Shown: positions 25,621 through 36,650 of the stretch, one piece after another
Layout of the letters: the number at the start of each line of letters is the position of its first letter
Numbering within the stretch: position 1 is the first letter of the stretch
Assembly: GCA_029558315.1 (NCBI GenBank)
Contig: JAKQFQ010000511.1
Span: 1 to 52,212, forward strand
DNA: 52,212 nt
Source of the DNA: Bacillota bacterium
GTDB lineage: Bacteria; Bacillota; Clostridia; Lachnospirales; Lachnospiraceae
Direction: 5' to 3'
Position numbers and translations under genes: made by a program
The notes under the pieces: model-generated
The model's database searches: none
Seen by the model: only the letters and a program-made list of their open reading frames with translations
What the model was told of the DNA's origin: nothing

Positions 25621-26712
25621 GTGAGCAGAAAAGAATTGATCGAAGATACAGAAGAAGTCAGAGAAGTCATTGCACAGCTACAGGCAAAGATTTCTGCTAA
25701 GGAACAGGAAGAAGATGGATTTGACATTGAAGAGGCAGTAGAAGAAGATATTGTCGGTGATACTTTTGAGGAAGTGGTAGCAGAAGTAATGACCAAGGAT
25801 AATATCGGAGATGTTCTGTCACAGTCAAAAGAAAACAGACGCCAGGAAAAGGAAATAGAAAAGGCAGAAAAGCGCGTGAAGAAGGTGATACGAGATCCTT
25901 CCACACAACAGACTTCAAATGAAAGAACAAAGAGCCAGGTCTTGACTAAGGAAAAGAAACAGGTAGAGCAGCATCCTTCTCACTCGTCACAGACAAAGAA
26001 AAAGAGACGAAAATCAGAAGACCTGATTATTTCCATGGATGGTGTCAGCAAATCCTATATTAAGGGAGTGCCGGCATTGAATAATGTCAGTATTCATATT
26101 AATAAAGGAGAGTTTGTTTTTATTGTTGGTGACAGCGGATCAGGCAAATCTACCTTGATTAAGTTATTGCTTCATGAATTAACTCCGTCATCCGGCAGGA
26201 TAATGGTCAATGGATTTCAGGTAGATAAATTACGCAGATATAAGATCCCGAAGCTGAGAAGAAGCATGGGAGTTGTGTTTCAGGATTTCCGACTTCTGAT
26301 GGACAGAAATGTGTACGAAAATGTTGCATTTGCGCAGCGAATTATTCAGGTGCCGGCCAGAGAAATGAAGAGAAATGTCCCGAATATGTTAGCGACAGTC
26401 GGATTGGCAGGTAAATACAAAGCAATACCGGCAGAACTATCAGGAGGAGAGCAACAGCGTGTGGCACTTGCAAGAGCACTGGTGAATAAACCGCCTATTT
26501 TATTGGCAGATGAACCTACCGGTAATCTCGATCCCAAGAATACTATGGAGATTATGAATCTGTTGGAACAGATTAATAAAAGCGGAACAACGGTTATTGT
26601 AGTAACGCATAATGAAAAAATAGTGAATGATATGCAAAAACGTGTTATTACGATTAAAAAGGGAATCGTTGTAAGTGACGAGGAAAAAGGTGGTTATATT
26701 GATGAAGATTAG
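25621..26712 (+). CDS. ftsE: Cell division ATP-binding protein FtsE with a long N-terminal extension
   Basis: FtsE is the ATPase of the FtsEX complex that activates peptidoglycan hydrolases at the septum. The ABC domain (about 134-355) has Walker [10 protein letters not shown] at 170-178, signature LSGGEQQ at 273-279 and Walker B LLADEPT at 294-300. About 133 residues precede it: a charged, low-complexity region, acidic at 1-60 and basic with many Lys, Gln and Ser at 70-130. Usual FtsE proteins are about 230 residues without this part. The GTG at 25621 is proposed; an in-frame GTG at 25588 lacks a ribosome site. ftsX overlaps the end by 11 bases. Confidence 0.93.
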   Translation: MSRKELIEDTEEVREVIAQLQAKISAKEQEEDGFDIEEAVEEDIVGDTFEEVVAEVMTKDNIGDVLSQSKENRRQEKEIEKAEKRVKKVIRDPSTQQTSNERTKSQVLTKEKKQVEQHPSHSSQTKKKRRKSEDLIISMDGVSKSYIKGVPALNNVSIHINKGEFVFIVGDSGSGKSTLIKLLLHELTPSSGRIMVNGFQVDKLRRYKIPKLRRSMGVVFQDFRLLMDRNVYENVAFAQRIIQVPAREMKRNVPNMLATVGLAGKYKAIPAELSGGEQQRVALARALVNKPPILLADEPTGNLDPKNTMEIMNLLEQINKSGTTVIVVTHNEKIVNDMQKRVITIKKGIVVSDEEKGGYIDED

Positions 26713-27598
26713 TACACTATTTTATGTCTTGCAACAGGGCATTAAGAATACGTTTAAAAATAAATGGTTTTCGCTTGCATCAATCGCAACAATAGGAGCG
26801 TGTTTGTTTCTGTTTGGTCTTTGCTATTCGGTTATTATGAATTTTCAATATATGGTGAAGACGGCAGAAGAAGGCGTGTCTGTAACCGTTTTCTTTGATG
26901 AAGGGATTTCTGATGAGAGAATTGCTGAGATTGGTGAGAAGATAACAAGTCATACGGCTGTTTCAAGAGCGGACTTTGTTTCGGCAGAGGCTGCATGGGA
27001 AAGCTTTAGTGCGGAATATCTTGGAGATTATGTAGATGGATTTACAGAGAATCCTTTGGAGAATTCTGAGAACTATGAAATCTATATGAATGATGTATCC
27101 CGACAGGCAGAACTGGTTGCCTATCTGGAGTCGATTGACGGTGTGAGAACCGTTAACAAATCCGAAGTGACTGCCAACACCCTAAGCGGTATTAATTCAT
27201 TGATTGCATATGTTTCTATCGGAATTATAGGCATTTTGCTTGCAGTTTCTGTATTCCTGATTTCCAATACCGTAATGATTGGTATTTCGGTGCGTAAGGA
27301 AGAAATTGCAATTATGAAGTATGTTGGCGCCACGGATTTCTTTGTCAGAGCTCCTTTCATCATTGAGGGTATTCTGATTGGAGCAATTGGTTCTATGTTT
27401 CCTCTTGTAATTATTTACTTTATCTATAATAGAGCGATTGTATATATTACGAATCGCTTTGCAATACTTTCATCGTTATTGACGTTCCTTCCGGTAGGCG
27501 ATATTTTTCATTACCTGTTTCCGGTATCGCTGGGACTGGGGATTGGAATTGGATTTATCGGAAGTTATGCAACTGTGAAGAGACATCTTAGAGTTTAG
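26702..27598 (+). CDS. ftsX: Cell division membrane protein FtsX
   Basis: FtsX is the permease-like partner of FtsE. The 298-residue protein has the expected four membrane segments: one near 22-45, then a large external domain (about 50-165), then three at about 175-200, 220-250 and 265-292. The external loop transmits ATPase cycles to a wall hydrolase; the M23 protein encoded next is the probable partner. The ATG at 26702 overlaps the end of ftsE, indicating translational coupling. Confidence 0.95.
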   Translation: MKISTLFYVLQQGIKNTFKNKWFSLASIATIGACLFLFGLCYSVIMNFQYMVKTAEEGVSVTVFFDEGISDERIAEIGEKITSHTAVSRADFVSAEAAWESFSAEYLGDYVDGFTENPLENSENYEIYMNDVSRQAELVAYLESIDGVRTVNKSEVTANTLSGINSLIAYVSIGIIGILLAVSVFLISNTVMIGISVRKEEIAIMKYVGATDFFVRAPFIIEGILIGAIGSMFPLVIIYFIYNRAIVYITNRFAILSSLLTFLPVGDIFHYLFPVSLGLGIGIGFIGSYATVKRHLRV

Positions 27599-27638
27599 CT
27601 GTGATGAATGCAGAGCAGGGCTCGGATAGGGGCAAGAT

Positions 27639-28868
27639 TTGAAAAAGTTTATTAAAATACTAATATGCGTATGGCTCACCGGTTTTATCGTATTATTTGA
27701 CAGTTCTGTAAGTAAAGCAGATGAGTCAGATGTAGATATCGAGAGACTTCAGGAGAGCATTGATGAGAAAGAAGATGCACTGGAACAACTAGAGCAGCAA
27801 AAAGAGGCCTTATTAGAGGGAAAAACGAATCTGGAAAATGTCATCAATGGATTGGAATCACAGAAACAGGAGATCTCTTCCTATGTTTTTGAATTGGATG
27901 CAGAAGTAGCTGAAATTCAGTCCAATATTGATTCTTTGAATGAGATGATTGCAGATAAAGAGGCTGAGATAGAGAATACCAAACAGGAACTGGCACTGGC
28001 GGAGCAGACTGCAAATGATCAGTATGAGGCGATGAAAGAAAGAATCCGTTTCATGTATGAGAAAGGTGATAACCTTTATCTGGAGATGCTGTTAGAATCC
28101 GGAACATTTGCAGAAATGTTAAACAAAGCAGATTATATTGAGCAGTTATCCGCTTATGACAGAAGAATGTTAGAACAATACCGACTTACAGTTGAATATA
28201 CCAGAGTGTGTCAGGAGGAACTGGAAGCAGAGCAGGAAGTTTTGGAAGAGGCAAAGGTAGCAGCACAAGAGGAACAGGAAAATGTGAATGCACTGATTGC
28301 TGAAAAAGAGACGCAGATTCTTGCTTATGAAAGCAGCATTCAGACGCAGGAGGACGCAGCCAGGGAATATGATGAAGAACTGGCAGCTCAGAATGAGATT
28401 ATTGAAGCACTGGAAGCACAGGTTGCTGCAGACAGGGCAGCATTGGCGGATGCAACAAGAATTCAGTATGATGGAGGTGTCTTTGCATGGCCGGCACCGT
28501 CTTATACGAGAATTTCCGATTATTACGGCTGGCGAATGCATCCAACATTAGGTGTGGAAAAATTTCATAATGGTGTCGACCTGGCAGCACCGGGAGGATC
28601 GCCGATTCTTGCAGCATATGATGGACAGGTAATTGCCGCAGGGTATTCTTCCAGCATGGGCAACTATGTAATGATTGATCACGGAGACAGCTTATATACT
28701 ATTTATATGCATGCATCTGCAATGTATGTTTCCAAAGGTGATTATGTTACCAGAGGACAACAGATTGGAGCTGTGGGAACTACCGGGAGAAGTACAGGAA
28801 ATCATCTCCATTTTGGTGTGCGATTGAATGGTGCTTACGTAGATCCGATGTCTTATATTAGTGGTTAA
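27639..28868 (+). CDS. Coiled-coil M23 peptidoglycan hydrolase (EnvC/PcsB-like partner of FtsEX)
   Basis: This 409-residue exported protein has a signal peptide (1-26, cleavage near SVSKA), a long coiled coil (about 30-270) and a C-terminal M23 LytM domain (about 282-405). The zinc and catalytic residues are present: H310 and D314 in HNGVDLAAP, H358, H389 and H391 in NHLHFGV. It is therefore an active endopeptidase, unlike the degenerate E. coli EnvC. The coiled coil next to FtsX suggests direct activation by FtsEX, as for PcsB or CwlO. The start is TTG at 27639 behind AGGGGC, which gives a standard MKKF signal start. Confidence 0.92.
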   Translation: MKKFIKILICVWLTGFIVLFDSSVSKADESDVDIERLQESIDEKEDALEQLEQQKEALLEGKTNLENVINGLESQKQEISSYVFELDAEVAEIQSNIDSLNEMIADKEAEIENTKQELALAEQTANDQYEAMKERIRFMYEKGDNLYLEMLLESGTFAEMLNKADYIEQLSAYDRRMLEQYRLTVEYTRVCQEELEAEQEVLEEAKVAAQEEQENVNALIAEKETQILAYESSIQTQEDAAREYDEELAAQNEIIEALEAQVAADRAALADATRIQYDGGVFAWPAPSYTRISDYYGWRMHPTLGVEKFHNGVDLAAPGGSPILAAYDGQVIAAGYSSSMGNYVMIDHGDSLYTIYMHASAMYVSKGDYVTRGQQIGAVGTTGRSTGNHLHFGVRLNGAYVDPMSYISG

Positions 28869-28951
28869 TTTTAAAATTTTTGCAAAAAAAACACATTTGA
28901 AGAATAAAATAGATTGTGTAAAAGAAATTGGAATGGAGAGAAGCGCAGATC

Positions 28952-30190
28952 ATGAGTAAAAAAAATTTTTGGGTTGGATTATTAACCGGAGTAATGATTT
29001 CGGCATTTATTGGTTGCGGTATTATTTGTATCAACATTTTTACATTGAGAAGTGGTGCACCATTGACAATTGCATCGCAAGCAGGGCAAACCGCTTCTGA
29101 TAATGGAATAGATTCGGTTTTGGAAGACCCAAATGTTGCTGCAAAGATAGGTGTTCTTGAGGGCATGATTGACTTGTATTATATTGACAGTGTCAGCAAG
29201 AATGATATTGAGAATGGAATCTACAGTGGAATTATGGACTCACTGAATGATCCGTATGCATGCTATTATACACCGGGTGAATGGATTGCTATGCAGAATT
29301 CTACGCAGGGAATCTACTATGGTATTGGAGCCTATCTGATGAAGAGCGAGACGCTGCTCTATCCGCAGGTGACCGGAATAATTCGTGATACACCGGCAGA
29401 AGAAAGCGATTTGATGGTGGATGATTATATCTATATGGTAGATGGCGTGGATGTCTATGATATGGATCTTTCTGCGGTTGTTGCGATGATTAAGGGAGAA
29501 CAGGGTACTACCGTTCATCTAACTATTGTCAGACAGTCCACAGGTGAACAGCTTGAGATGGATATTGAGCGCTGTAAAGTGGAGACACCAACGGTAGAAC
29601 TGAAAATGATGGAAAATAATATAGCATATATTTCTATCTCTGAATTTGATGGTGTTACAGTAGATCAGTTTGCAGATGCGTTGGCAACAGCAAAGGGCTC
29701 CGGAATGGAAGGACTGATTTTGGATTTACGAGGCAACCCAGGGGGAAGTCTGACTGCAGTCGTAGATATTGCAAGAATGATTTTGCCAGAGGGAAGAATC
29801 GTATATACGGAAGATAAATATGGACAACAGGAGGAGTATAGCTGTGATGGCACCAAGTGCCTGGATGTTCCAATGGTTGTGCTTGTGAACGGTGGCAGTG
29901 CAAGTGCATCAGAGATTCTGGCTGGGGCAATCAAAGATTATGGAATAGGAACGCTGCTTGGAACAACGACCTACGGAAAAGGTATTGTGCAACGTATTAT
30001 TACGTTGCAAGATGGCTCGGCAGTAAAACTCACTGTCAGCCATTATTATACGCCGCTTGGAAATGATATTCATAAAGTTGGTATTATTCCTGATATTGAA
30101 GTGGAATTTGATGCAGAGGCTTACCAACTTGATCAAACTGATAACCAGTTGGATGAAGCGGTTAATGTTATCACTGAGATGATGCAATAA
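28952..30190 (+). CDS. S41 carboxy-terminal processing protease (CtpA/CtpB type)
   Basis: The 412-residue protein has an N-terminal membrane anchor (about 7-31), a PDZ domain (about 120-200) and the S41 protease domain. The catalytic pair is S318 in NGGSASASE and K343 in TYGKG, the 25-residue spacing of CtpB. It acts outside the membrane and trims exported proteins. CtpB also follows the ftsEX region in B. subtilis. It may process the M23 hydrolase or another envelope protein. The ATG at 28952 follows GGAGAG; a TTG at 28928 is less likely. A terminator follows. Confidence 0.93.
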   Translation: MSKKNFWVGLLTGVMISAFIGCGIICINIFTLRSGAPLTIASQAGQTASDNGIDSVLEDPNVAAKIGVLEGMIDLYYIDSVSKNDIENGIYSGIMDSLNDPYACYYTPGEWIAMQNSTQGIYYGIGAYLMKSETLLYPQVTGIIRDTPAEESDLMVDDYIYMVDGVDVYDMDLSAVVAMIKGEQGTTVHLTIVRQSTGEQLEMDIERCKVETPTVELKMMENNIAYISISEFDGVTVDQFADALATAKGSGMEGLILDLRGNPGGSLTAVVDIARMILPEGRIVYTEDKYGQQEEYSCDGTKCLDVPMVVLVNGGSASASEILAGAIKDYGIGTLLGTTTYGKGIVQRIITLQDGSAVKLTVSHYYTPLGNDIHKVGIIPDIEVEFDAEAYQLDQTDNQLDEAVNVITEMMQ

Positions 30191-30209
30191 TTGAATCTGT
30201 TATACAGCG

Positions 30210-30242
30210 ATGCCTTCTGTTTCGCAGCAGAAGGCATTTTTT
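30210..30242 (+). terminator. Terminator of the ftsEX-M23-ctp operon
   Basis: TGCCTTCTG (30211-30219) pairs with CAGAAGGCA (30228-30236 region) around TTTCGCAG and is followed by a run of T. A second, weaker hairpin AATACATTG (30284-30292) / CAATGTATT (30310-30318) with a 17-base loop and a short T-run follows. Confidence 0.88.
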
Positions 30243-30369
30243 ATGCAATAGGAGCTGTTCATAGTGCGACGCTGCCCAATATCAATACATTGTAATAAGA
30301 GAAATCAGGCAATGTATTTTTCTGATAGAAATACACATTACTAAGGCGAGTAAAAAGTTGAAAAATATC

Positions 30370-30383
30370 AGAACATACGTTTG
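30370..30383. promoter_or_regulatory. LexA (DinR) box ahead of uvrBA
   Basis: AGAACATACGTTTG fits the Gram-positive SOS box CGAACRNRYGTTYC at 12 of 14 positions, including the core GAAC-N4-GTT. Its right end overlaps the -35 hexamer of the uvrB promoter, so bound LexA would block RNA polymerase. Confidence 0.82.
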
Positions 30384-30409
30384 ATTTGTGCAACGCTCTG
30401 TGCTATACT
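30381..30409 (+). promoter_or_regulatory. Promoter of uvrBA
   Basis: TTGATT (30381-30386) and TATACT (30404-30409) are 17 bases apart, about 40 bases ahead of the uvrB ribosome binding site. Confidence 0.8.
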
Positions 30410-30456
30410 ATGAGAGATTCACATGAGAAGACAGGCTCTCACTATGGAGGATGATG

Positions 30457-32445
30457 ATGTTTAAATTACATTCAGAATATCAACCGACGGGAGACCAGCC
30501 ACAGGCGATTAAGGAACTGGTTGATGGTTTCAAAAAAGGAAATCAATTTCAGACCCTGCTTGGTGTAACTGGTTCCGGTAAGACATTTACCATGGCAAAT
30601 GTCATTGCGGCATTGAATAAACCAACACTGATTATATCACATAATAAGACATTAGCTGGACAGCTCTATGGTGAGTTTAAGGATTTTTTTCCTGAAAATG
30701 CTGTAGAGTATTTTGTGTCATACTATGATTATTACCAGCCGGAGGCGTATGTGCCATCGTCAGACACATATATTGAAAAAGACTCCTCGGTAAATGATGA
30801 GATTGATAAATTAAGATTATCTGCTACAGCGTCTTTGACCGAACGAAAGGATGTAATCGTTGTGGCCAGTGTATCTTGCATATATGGATTGGGCAGCCCG
30901 GAGGATTATATGGAATTAATCGTTTCCCTGCGACCGGGCATGAAAAAGGATCGTGACGATGTAATCCACGAACTAATTAATATACAGTATGATAGAAATG
31001 ATCTGGACCTTAATCGAGGATGCTTCAGAGTTCGTGGAGATGTCGTAGAGATTAATCCTGCAGAGGGTGGAGACTATATTATACGCGTAGAGTTTTTTGG
31101 GGATGAGGTGGATCGAATCGCGCAGGTTGACCCGATAACTGGGAAGGTTGCCTGTTTGCTGGAACATATCAGTATTTTCCCCGCATCACATTATGTGGTT
31201 TCCAGAGAAAAAATGGAACGGGCATGTAAGGCAATTGAGAAAGAAGCGACAGAGCGTGTTGCATTTTTTAAGAGTGAAGATAAATTAATTGAAGCGCAGA
31301 GAATCTTTGAGAGAACCAACTTTGATGTGGAGATGCTAAGAGAAACCGGTATTTGTTCCGGAATAGAGAATTATTCGAGACATTTGAATGGGATGCAGGC
31401 AGGCTTGCCTCCGCACTGCCTGATGGACTTCTTTGGCGATGACTTTTTGATTATTGTCGATGAGTCACATATCACAATCCCTCAGATTAGAGGTATGTAT
31501 GCTGGTGATCGATCCAGGAAGAGTACCCTGGTTGACTACGGATTTCGTCTGCCCTCGGCAATGGACAATCGACCATTGAACTTTGAGGAATTTGAACAAC
31601 ATATTGATCAGATGCTTTTTGTTTCAGCGACGCCCAATGAATATGAGGCAGCACATGAACTGCTCCGCGCAGAGCAGATTATTCGGCCCACAGGCCTGCT
31701 GGATCCTGAGATATCGGTACGACCAGTTGAAGGACAGATTGACGATCTTGTGACACAGATCAAGAAAGAGACAGCAGGTAAGAATAAGGTACTCATTACA
31801 ACGTTAACGAAGCGGATGGCTGAGGATCTGACAGATTATCTTCATGATATTGGAATCAGGGTGAAATATCTTCATTCTGATATTGATACCCTGGAAAGGG
31901 CAGAAATCATTCGCGATATGCGACTGGATGTGTTTGATGTCTTGGTTGGTATTAACCTGTTGCGAGAAGGATTGGATATTCCGGAGATTACTCTGGTCGC
32001 GATTCTTGATGCGGATAAGGAAGGCTTTCTAAGATCTGCAACGTCCCTAATTCAGACAGTAGGACGTGCTGCCCGAAATGCGGACGGCCATGTAATTATG
32101 TATGCGGATCGCATAACAGATTCTATGAAGATTGCAATTTCTGAAACGAATCGAAGAAGAGAGATACAGAATCAATACAATGAGGAACACGGAATTACAC
32201 CGCAGACAATCAAGAAGGCAGTTAGAGATTTAATTAGCATTAGTAAGAAAGTGGCAAAGGAACAGGCGATTCTGGAGAAGGATCCTGAATCTATGAATGA
32301 AGAGGAATTGAAGAAAGTAATAGCTGATGCTGAAAAGCACATGAAGAAAGCCGCGTTGGATTGGAATTTTGAAGAGGCTGCGCGTCTGCGAGATCAGCTG
32401 ATTGATTTGAAAAAATATCTATATGAAACACAAAAAGAACAGTAG
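30457..32445 (+). CDS. uvrB: Excinuclease ABC subunit UvrB
   Basis: UvrB is the helicase-like damage-verifying subunit of nucleotide excision repair. The 662-residue protein has Walker A GVTGSGKT near residue 39, the beta-hairpin [12 protein letters not shown] near 92, DESH near 335, helicase motif [14 protein letters not shown] near 500, and the C-terminal UVR motif that binds UvrC. Three ATG codons lie in tandem (30451, 30454, 30457) directly after GGAGG; only the third has a workable 6-base spacing and gives the usual start MFKLHSEY. It is followed 32 bases later by uvrA. Confidence 0.97.
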   Translation: MFKLHSEYQPTGDQPQAIKELVDGFKKGNQFQTLLGVTGSGKTFTMANVIAALNKPTLIISHNKTLAGQLYGEFKDFFPENAVEYFVSYYDYYQPEAYVPSSDTYIEKDSSVNDEIDKLRLSATASLTERKDVIVVASVSCIYGLGSPEDYMELIVSLRPGMKKDRDDVIHELINIQYDRNDLDLNRGCFRVRGDVVEINPAEGGDYIIRVEFFGDEVDRIAQVDPITGKVACLLEHISIFPASHYVVSREKMERACKAIEKEATERVAFFKSEDKLIEAQRIFERTNFDVEMLRETGICSGIENYSRHLNGMQAGLPPHCLMDFFGDDFLIIVDESHITIPQIRGMYAGDRSRKSTLVDYGFRLPSAMDNRPLNFEEFEQHIDQMLFVSATPNEYEAAHELLRAEQIIRPTGLLDPEISVRPVEGQIDDLVTQIKKETAGKNKVLITTLTKRMAEDLTDYLHDIGIRVKYLHSDIDTLERAEIIRDMRLDVFDVLVGINLLREGLDIPEITLVAILDADKEGFLRSATSLIQTVGRAARNADGHVIMYADRITDSMKIAISETNRRREIQNQYNEEHGITPQTIKKAVRDLISISKKVAKEQAILEKDPESMNEEELKKVIADAEKHMKKAALDWNFEEAARLRDQLIDLKKYLYETQKEQ

Positions 32446-32477
32446 CAACGAAAGAACGTTAGAAAAGAGGAAAGATT

Positions 32478-35357
32478 ATGGCAGCAAAGAAAATGCTTGC
32501 GCCTTCTGAGTCAATCAGAATCTATGGAGCAAGTGAACACAATTTAAAAAATGTAGACCTGGAAATTCCGAGAAATCAATTTGTGGTTTTTACCGGTTTG
32601 TCTGGCTCAGGCAAGTCTTCGCTTGCTTTTGATACGATTTATGCAGAAGGACAGCGACGCTATATGGAGTCCCTGTCTTCTTATGCAAGACAGTTCTTAG
32701 GCCAGATGGAGAAACCCAGTGTAGATAAGATTGAGGGATTAAGTCCGGCAATCAGTATTGACCAGAAGTCAACGAATAAGAATCCAAGATCTACAGTGGG
32801 AACTGTGACTGAGATTTATGATTACTTTCGTTTGCTGTATGCAAGAGCGGGTATTCCGCACTGCCCTGAGTGTGGAAGGGAAATCAGCAGGCAGACGGTA
32901 GATCAAATGGTTGATCAGATTATGGAATTGGAAGAAGAAACCAGAATTCAGCTTCTTGCGCCAGTGGTACGTGGAAAGAAAGGGCGACACGAGAAAATTC
33001 TGGAACGGATAAAGAGAAGCGGATATGTTAGAGCAGAAATTGATGGAAATTTGTATGAACTTACAGAAGATATCGAACTGGACAAAAATATTAAACATAC
33101 AATCGAGGTGGTTGTTGATCGATTGATAGTAAAAAAGGGAATAGGGAAGCGTCTTGCTGATTCCATAGAGAATGTATTGGATATTACAGATGGACTGCTG
33201 GTAGTGGATGTGATTGACCAGGAAAGAATAAATTTTAGCCAGAACTTTTCATGTCCTGACTGCGGTATAAGCATAGATGAGATCGAACCAAGGAATTTTT
33301 CCTTTAATAATCCGTTTGGAGCCTGCCCGGATTGTGCCGGACTTGGTTTTAAAATGGAGTTTACGGAAGAAAGAATGATTCCGGAACCTTCCCTTTCCAT
33401 TGCAAAAGGTTGTATTGCTGTCAATGGATGGCAATCAGCGAATGCTGCCGGAAGTTTCACTAATGCAATCCTTACAGCCCTTGCCATGCATTTTAAATTC
33501 AGCTTGAATACACCATGGGAGAAGCTTGAGGAGAGTATACGGCATATGTTGGTGTTTGGAACCGATGTGGAGGTCGAAGTACATTATCAGGGACAGCGTG
33601 GTTATGGAGTATATCCAATCGCTTTTGAAGGAATTAAGCGTAATGCAGAAAGGCGATACAGGGAAACAGCTTCCGAACAGCAAAAAGCAGAATATGAGAA
33701 ATTCATGGCAATAACTCCATGCAATCTATGCGGAGGAATGCGTTTGAAGAAAGAATCATTGGCTGTTACCATAGATGACAAGAATATTTATGAAATCACA
33801 ACCATGTCGATTGGTGATCTGAAGCATTATCTGGAAGAAATCCATTTAAGCAAACAACAACAATTAATTGGTGACGCGATTATTCGTGAGATTCGTGCAA
33901 GAGTAGGATTTTTGGTGGAGGTAGGACTGGAATATCTTGCATTATCACGTGCAACTGCATCGTTATCGGGTGGAGAAGCGCAGAGAATACGTCTTGCAAC
34001 ACAAATTGGTTCCGGACTGGTCGGAGTATGCTATATTCTGGATGAACCAAGTATCGGATTGCATCAAAGAGACAATGACAAACTCCTTTCTGCCTTGAAG
34101 GGATTGCGCGATATGGGAAATTCCCTTATTGTTGTGGAACACGATGAAGATACGATGTGGGCAGCCGATTATATTGTAGATGTAGGACCCGGAGCAGGGG
34201 AACATGGCGGAAATATTGTTGCTAAGGGTACTGCGGCGGATATTATTAAAGTAAAAGAATCTATTACCGGGCAATATCTGAGCGGTGCAAAAAGAATACC
34301 GATTCCGCCTGCACGTCGTAAAGCACAGGGGAAACTTAAAATTATCGGAGCACAGGAACATAATCTGAAAAATATTGATGTAGAGATTCCGTTGGGAGTA
34401 TTTACCTGCGTAACGGGAGTATCCGGTTCTGGAAAGAGTTCATTAATTAATGAGATTTTATACAAGACTCTGGCACATCAATTGAACCGGGCATATACAC
34501 AGCCGGGAAAACACAAGAAAATAACCGGTATTCAGAATCTGGATAAAGTGATTAATATTGATCAGTCACCAATCGGAAGAACACCAAGATCTAATCCGGC
34601 AACTTATACCGGTGTATTTGATCAGATAAGAGATTTGTTTGCATCTACTGTGGATGCCAAAGCCAAAGGATATCAGAAGGGAAGATTCAGCTTTAATGTA
34701 AAGGGCGGCAGATGTGAGGCCTGCAGTGGAGACGGAATACTTAAAATAGAAATGCATTTTCTTCCGGATGTTTATGTGCCTTGCGAAGTATGCGGCGGAA
34801 AACGATATAATCGTGAAACACTGGATATTCATTATAAAGGGAAAAATATTTATGATGTATTAAACATGACGGTAGAAGAGGCACTGGATTTCTTTGACGC
34901 AGTTCCTTCCATCAGAACGAAGATCGCTACATTAAATGAAGTCGGGCTTTCGTATATTCGACTGGGACAGCCGTCAACACAATTGTCTGGTGGCGAAGCA
35001 CAGAGAATTAAGCTGGCAACAGAGCTTTCCAGAAGAAGTACAGGTAAAACAATTTACATTTTGGATGAACCGACAACCGGACTGCATTTTGCAGATGTTC
35101 ATAAGCTGATAGAAATTATCCAGAAGTTAACGGAAGGCGGCAATACGGTTGTTGTGATTGAACACAATCTGGATGTAATTAAAACCGCAGACTATATTAT
35201 TGACATGGGACCCGAGGGCGGAGACAAAGGCGGCACTGTTGTTGCAACAGGAACTCCGGAACAAGTGGCGAAGAATCCGCAGTCTTATACAGGTCACTAT
35301 ATTAAGAGAATGCTGGAAAAAGATCGTACTGTAACAGAAAAAAAGAATAAGGGCTAA
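32478..35357 (+). CDS. uvrA: Excinuclease ABC subunit UvrA
   Basis: UvrA is the damage-sensing ABC ATPase of excision repair. The 959 residues contain two ATPase halves with Walker [10 protein letters not shown] near 39 and GVSGSGKSS near 655, signatures [11 protein letters not shown] and [11 protein letters not shown], and zinc-finger cysteines (CPECG near 127; CPDCG and CPDC near 260-285; CEACSGDG and CEVCGG near 750). All look intact. It lies downstream of uvrB in the SOS-controlled operon and ends before a terminator. Confidence 0.97.
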   Translation: MAAKKMLAPSESIRIYGASEHNLKNVDLEIPRNQFVVFTGLSGSGKSSLAFDTIYAEGQRRYMESLSSYARQFLGQMEKPSVDKIEGLSPAISIDQKSTNKNPRSTVGTVTEIYDYFRLLYARAGIPHCPECGREISRQTVDQMVDQIMELEEETRIQLLAPVVRGKKGRHEKILERIKRSGYVRAEIDGNLYELTEDIELDKNIKHTIEVVVDRLIVKKGIGKRLADSIENVLDITDGLLVVDVIDQERINFSQNFSCPDCGISIDEIEPRNFSFNNPFGACPDCAGLGFKMEFTEERMIPEPSLSIAKGCIAVNGWQSANAAGSFTNAILTALAMHFKFSLNTPWEKLEESIRHMLVFGTDVEVEVHYQGQRGYGVYPIAFEGIKRNAERRYRETASEQQKAEYEKFMAITPCNLCGGMRLKKESLAVTIDDKNIYEITTMSIGDLKHYLEEIHLSKQQQLIGDAIIREIRARVGFLVEVGLEYLALSRATASLSGGEAQRIRLATQIGSGLVGVCYILDEPSIGLHQRDNDKLLSALKGLRDMGNSLIVVEHDEDTMWAADYIVDVGPGAGEHGGNIVAKGTAADIIKVKESITGQYLSGAKRIPIPPARRKAQGKLKIIGAQEHNLKNIDVEIPLGVFTCVTGVSGSGKSSLINEILYKTLAHQLNRAYTQPGKHKKITGIQNLDKVINIDQSPIGRTPRSNPATYTGVFDQIRDLFASTVDAKAKGYQKGRFSFNVKGGRCEACSGDGILKIEMHFLPDVYVPCEVCGGKRYNRETLDIHYKGKNIYDVLNMTVEEALDFFDAVPSIRTKIATLNEVGLSYIRLGQPSTQLSGGEAQRIKLATELSRRSTGKTIYILDEPTTGLHFADVHKLIEIIQKLTEGGNTVVVIEHNLDVIKTADYIIDMGPEGGDKGGTVVATGTPEQVAKNPQSYTGHYIKRMLEKDRTVTEKKNKG

Positions 35358-35407
35358 AGTTTTGAACCTGATATCCGATATATGATATAGATAAAGACAA
35401 AACATGC

Positions 35408-35460
35408 AGGGATGCAGAAGGAGCAACGAAATGGAATCGCTATGCTGCATCCCTTTTTTT
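35408..35460 (+). terminator. Terminator of uvrBA
   Basis: AGGGATGCAG (35408-35417) pairs with CTGCATCCCT (35445-35454) around a 27-base loop and is followed by seven T. Confidence 0.85.
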
Positions 35461-35500
35461 CGCTATTTGTGAAAAAAGTGAAAAAGAAATGGAAAACCCT

Positions 35501-35528
35501 TTGAAAAAGATTGACTATCGGTTATAAT
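35501..35528 (+). promoter_or_regulatory. Promoter of the mbl-flagellar rod operon
   Basis: TTGAAA (35501-35506) and TATAAT (35523-35528) are 16 bases apart, 67 bases ahead of the mbl start. It looks like a sigma-A promoter; no flagellar sigma-D (TAAA-N15-GCCGATAA) element is seen. Confidence 0.7.
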
Positions 35529-35595
35529 ATTGTGTATCCTCGTGCAGAATGGGGAAAAATGATTAGGAAACCATAGAAAGGGGTTTAATCAGAAC

Positions 35596-36609
35596 ATGAA
35601 TTACACAGATATAGGAATTGATTTGGGTACAGCAAGTATCTTGGTATATATAAGAGGAAAAGGCGTAGTATTAAAAGAGCCTTCAGTAGTCGCTTTTGAC
35701 AGAGATGCAAAAGATAATAATAATATCAAGGCAATTGGTGAAGATGCCAGACTGATGATAGGACGTACTCCGGGCAATATTGTTGCAGTCAGACCTTTGC
35801 GTCAGGGAGTAATCTCAGACTATACAGTAACGGAGCAGATGATGAAATATTTCATTGCAAAAGCGTTGGGGAAGAGATCTTTTCGTAAACCACGTATTTC
35901 AGTCTGCGTTCCGAGTGGTGTAACGGAAGTTGAAAAAAAAGCTGTTGAGGATGCAACCTACCAGGCTGGAGCAAGAGAAGTAGCAATCATCGAGGAACCA
36001 ATCGCAGCAGCAATCGGTGCAGGTATCGACATTAGCAAGCCACAAGGTAACATGATTGTAGACATTGGTGGTGGTACGACTGACGTTGCTGTCATTTCGC
36101 TGGGAGGAACTGTTGAGAGTGCCTCTATAAAGATAGCAGGAGATGACTTCGACGAAGCAATCGTTCGCTATTTACGTAAGAAATACAATTTATTAATTGG
36201 TGATCGTACAGCAGAAGATATTAAGATTAATATTGGAACTGCTTTCAAGCGTCCTGAAGTGGATTACATGGATGTCAGAGGAAGAAATCTCGTGACGGGA
36301 TTGCCGGAGACAATAAGAGTTTCTTCAGATGAAACACAGGAAGCTTTAAAGGAGACTACAGCACAAATTCTGGATACAATCTGTGCTGTCCTTGAGAAAA
36401 CACCACCTGAACTTGCAGGTGACATCGTAGATCGGGGAATCGTTTTGACCGGAGGTGGTTCCATGCTTCGTGGTCTGGAAGAACTGATTGAAGAGAGAAC
36501 CCATATTAATACAATGACAGCTGACGAACCGATGACATGTGTTGCAATCGGTACGGGAAGATATATAGAATTCCTGGCAGGATATAATAACGAAGGTAAT
36601 AACGGTTAA
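35596..36609 (+). CDS. mbl: MreB/Mbl actin-like cell shape protein
   Basis: This bacterial actin positions lateral wall synthesis. The 337-residue protein has the phosphate loops IGIDLGTAS near residue 6 and IVDIGGGTTDVAVIS near 155, and the adenosine motif VLTGGGSMLRGL near 288. It is called Mbl rather than MreB because flhO- and flhP-like genes follow, as in B. subtilis mbl-flhO-flhP, and because no mreC or mreD is adjacent. Sequence alone does not settle the paralogue. Ribosome site AAAGGGG. Confidence 0.93.
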   Translation: MNYTDIGIDLGTASILVYIRGKGVVLKEPSVVAFDRDAKDNNNIKAIGEDARLMIGRTPGNIVAVRPLRQGVISDYTVTEQMMKYFIAKALGKRSFRKPRISVCVPSGVTEVEKKAVEDATYQAGAREVAIIEEPIAAAIGAGIDISKPQGNMIVDIGGGTTDVAVISLGGTVESASIKIAGDDFDEAIVRYLRKKYNLLIGDRTAEDIKINIGTAFKRPEVDYMDVRGRNLVTGLPETIRVSSDETQEALKETTAQILDTICAVLEKTPPELAGDIVDRGIVLTGGGSMLRGLEELIEERTHINTMTADEPMTCVAIGTGRYIEFLAGYNNEGNNG

Positions 36610-36650
36610 GGACAGAGAAACATTGACTTTGTCCGGAATGTGAGGAAGCG

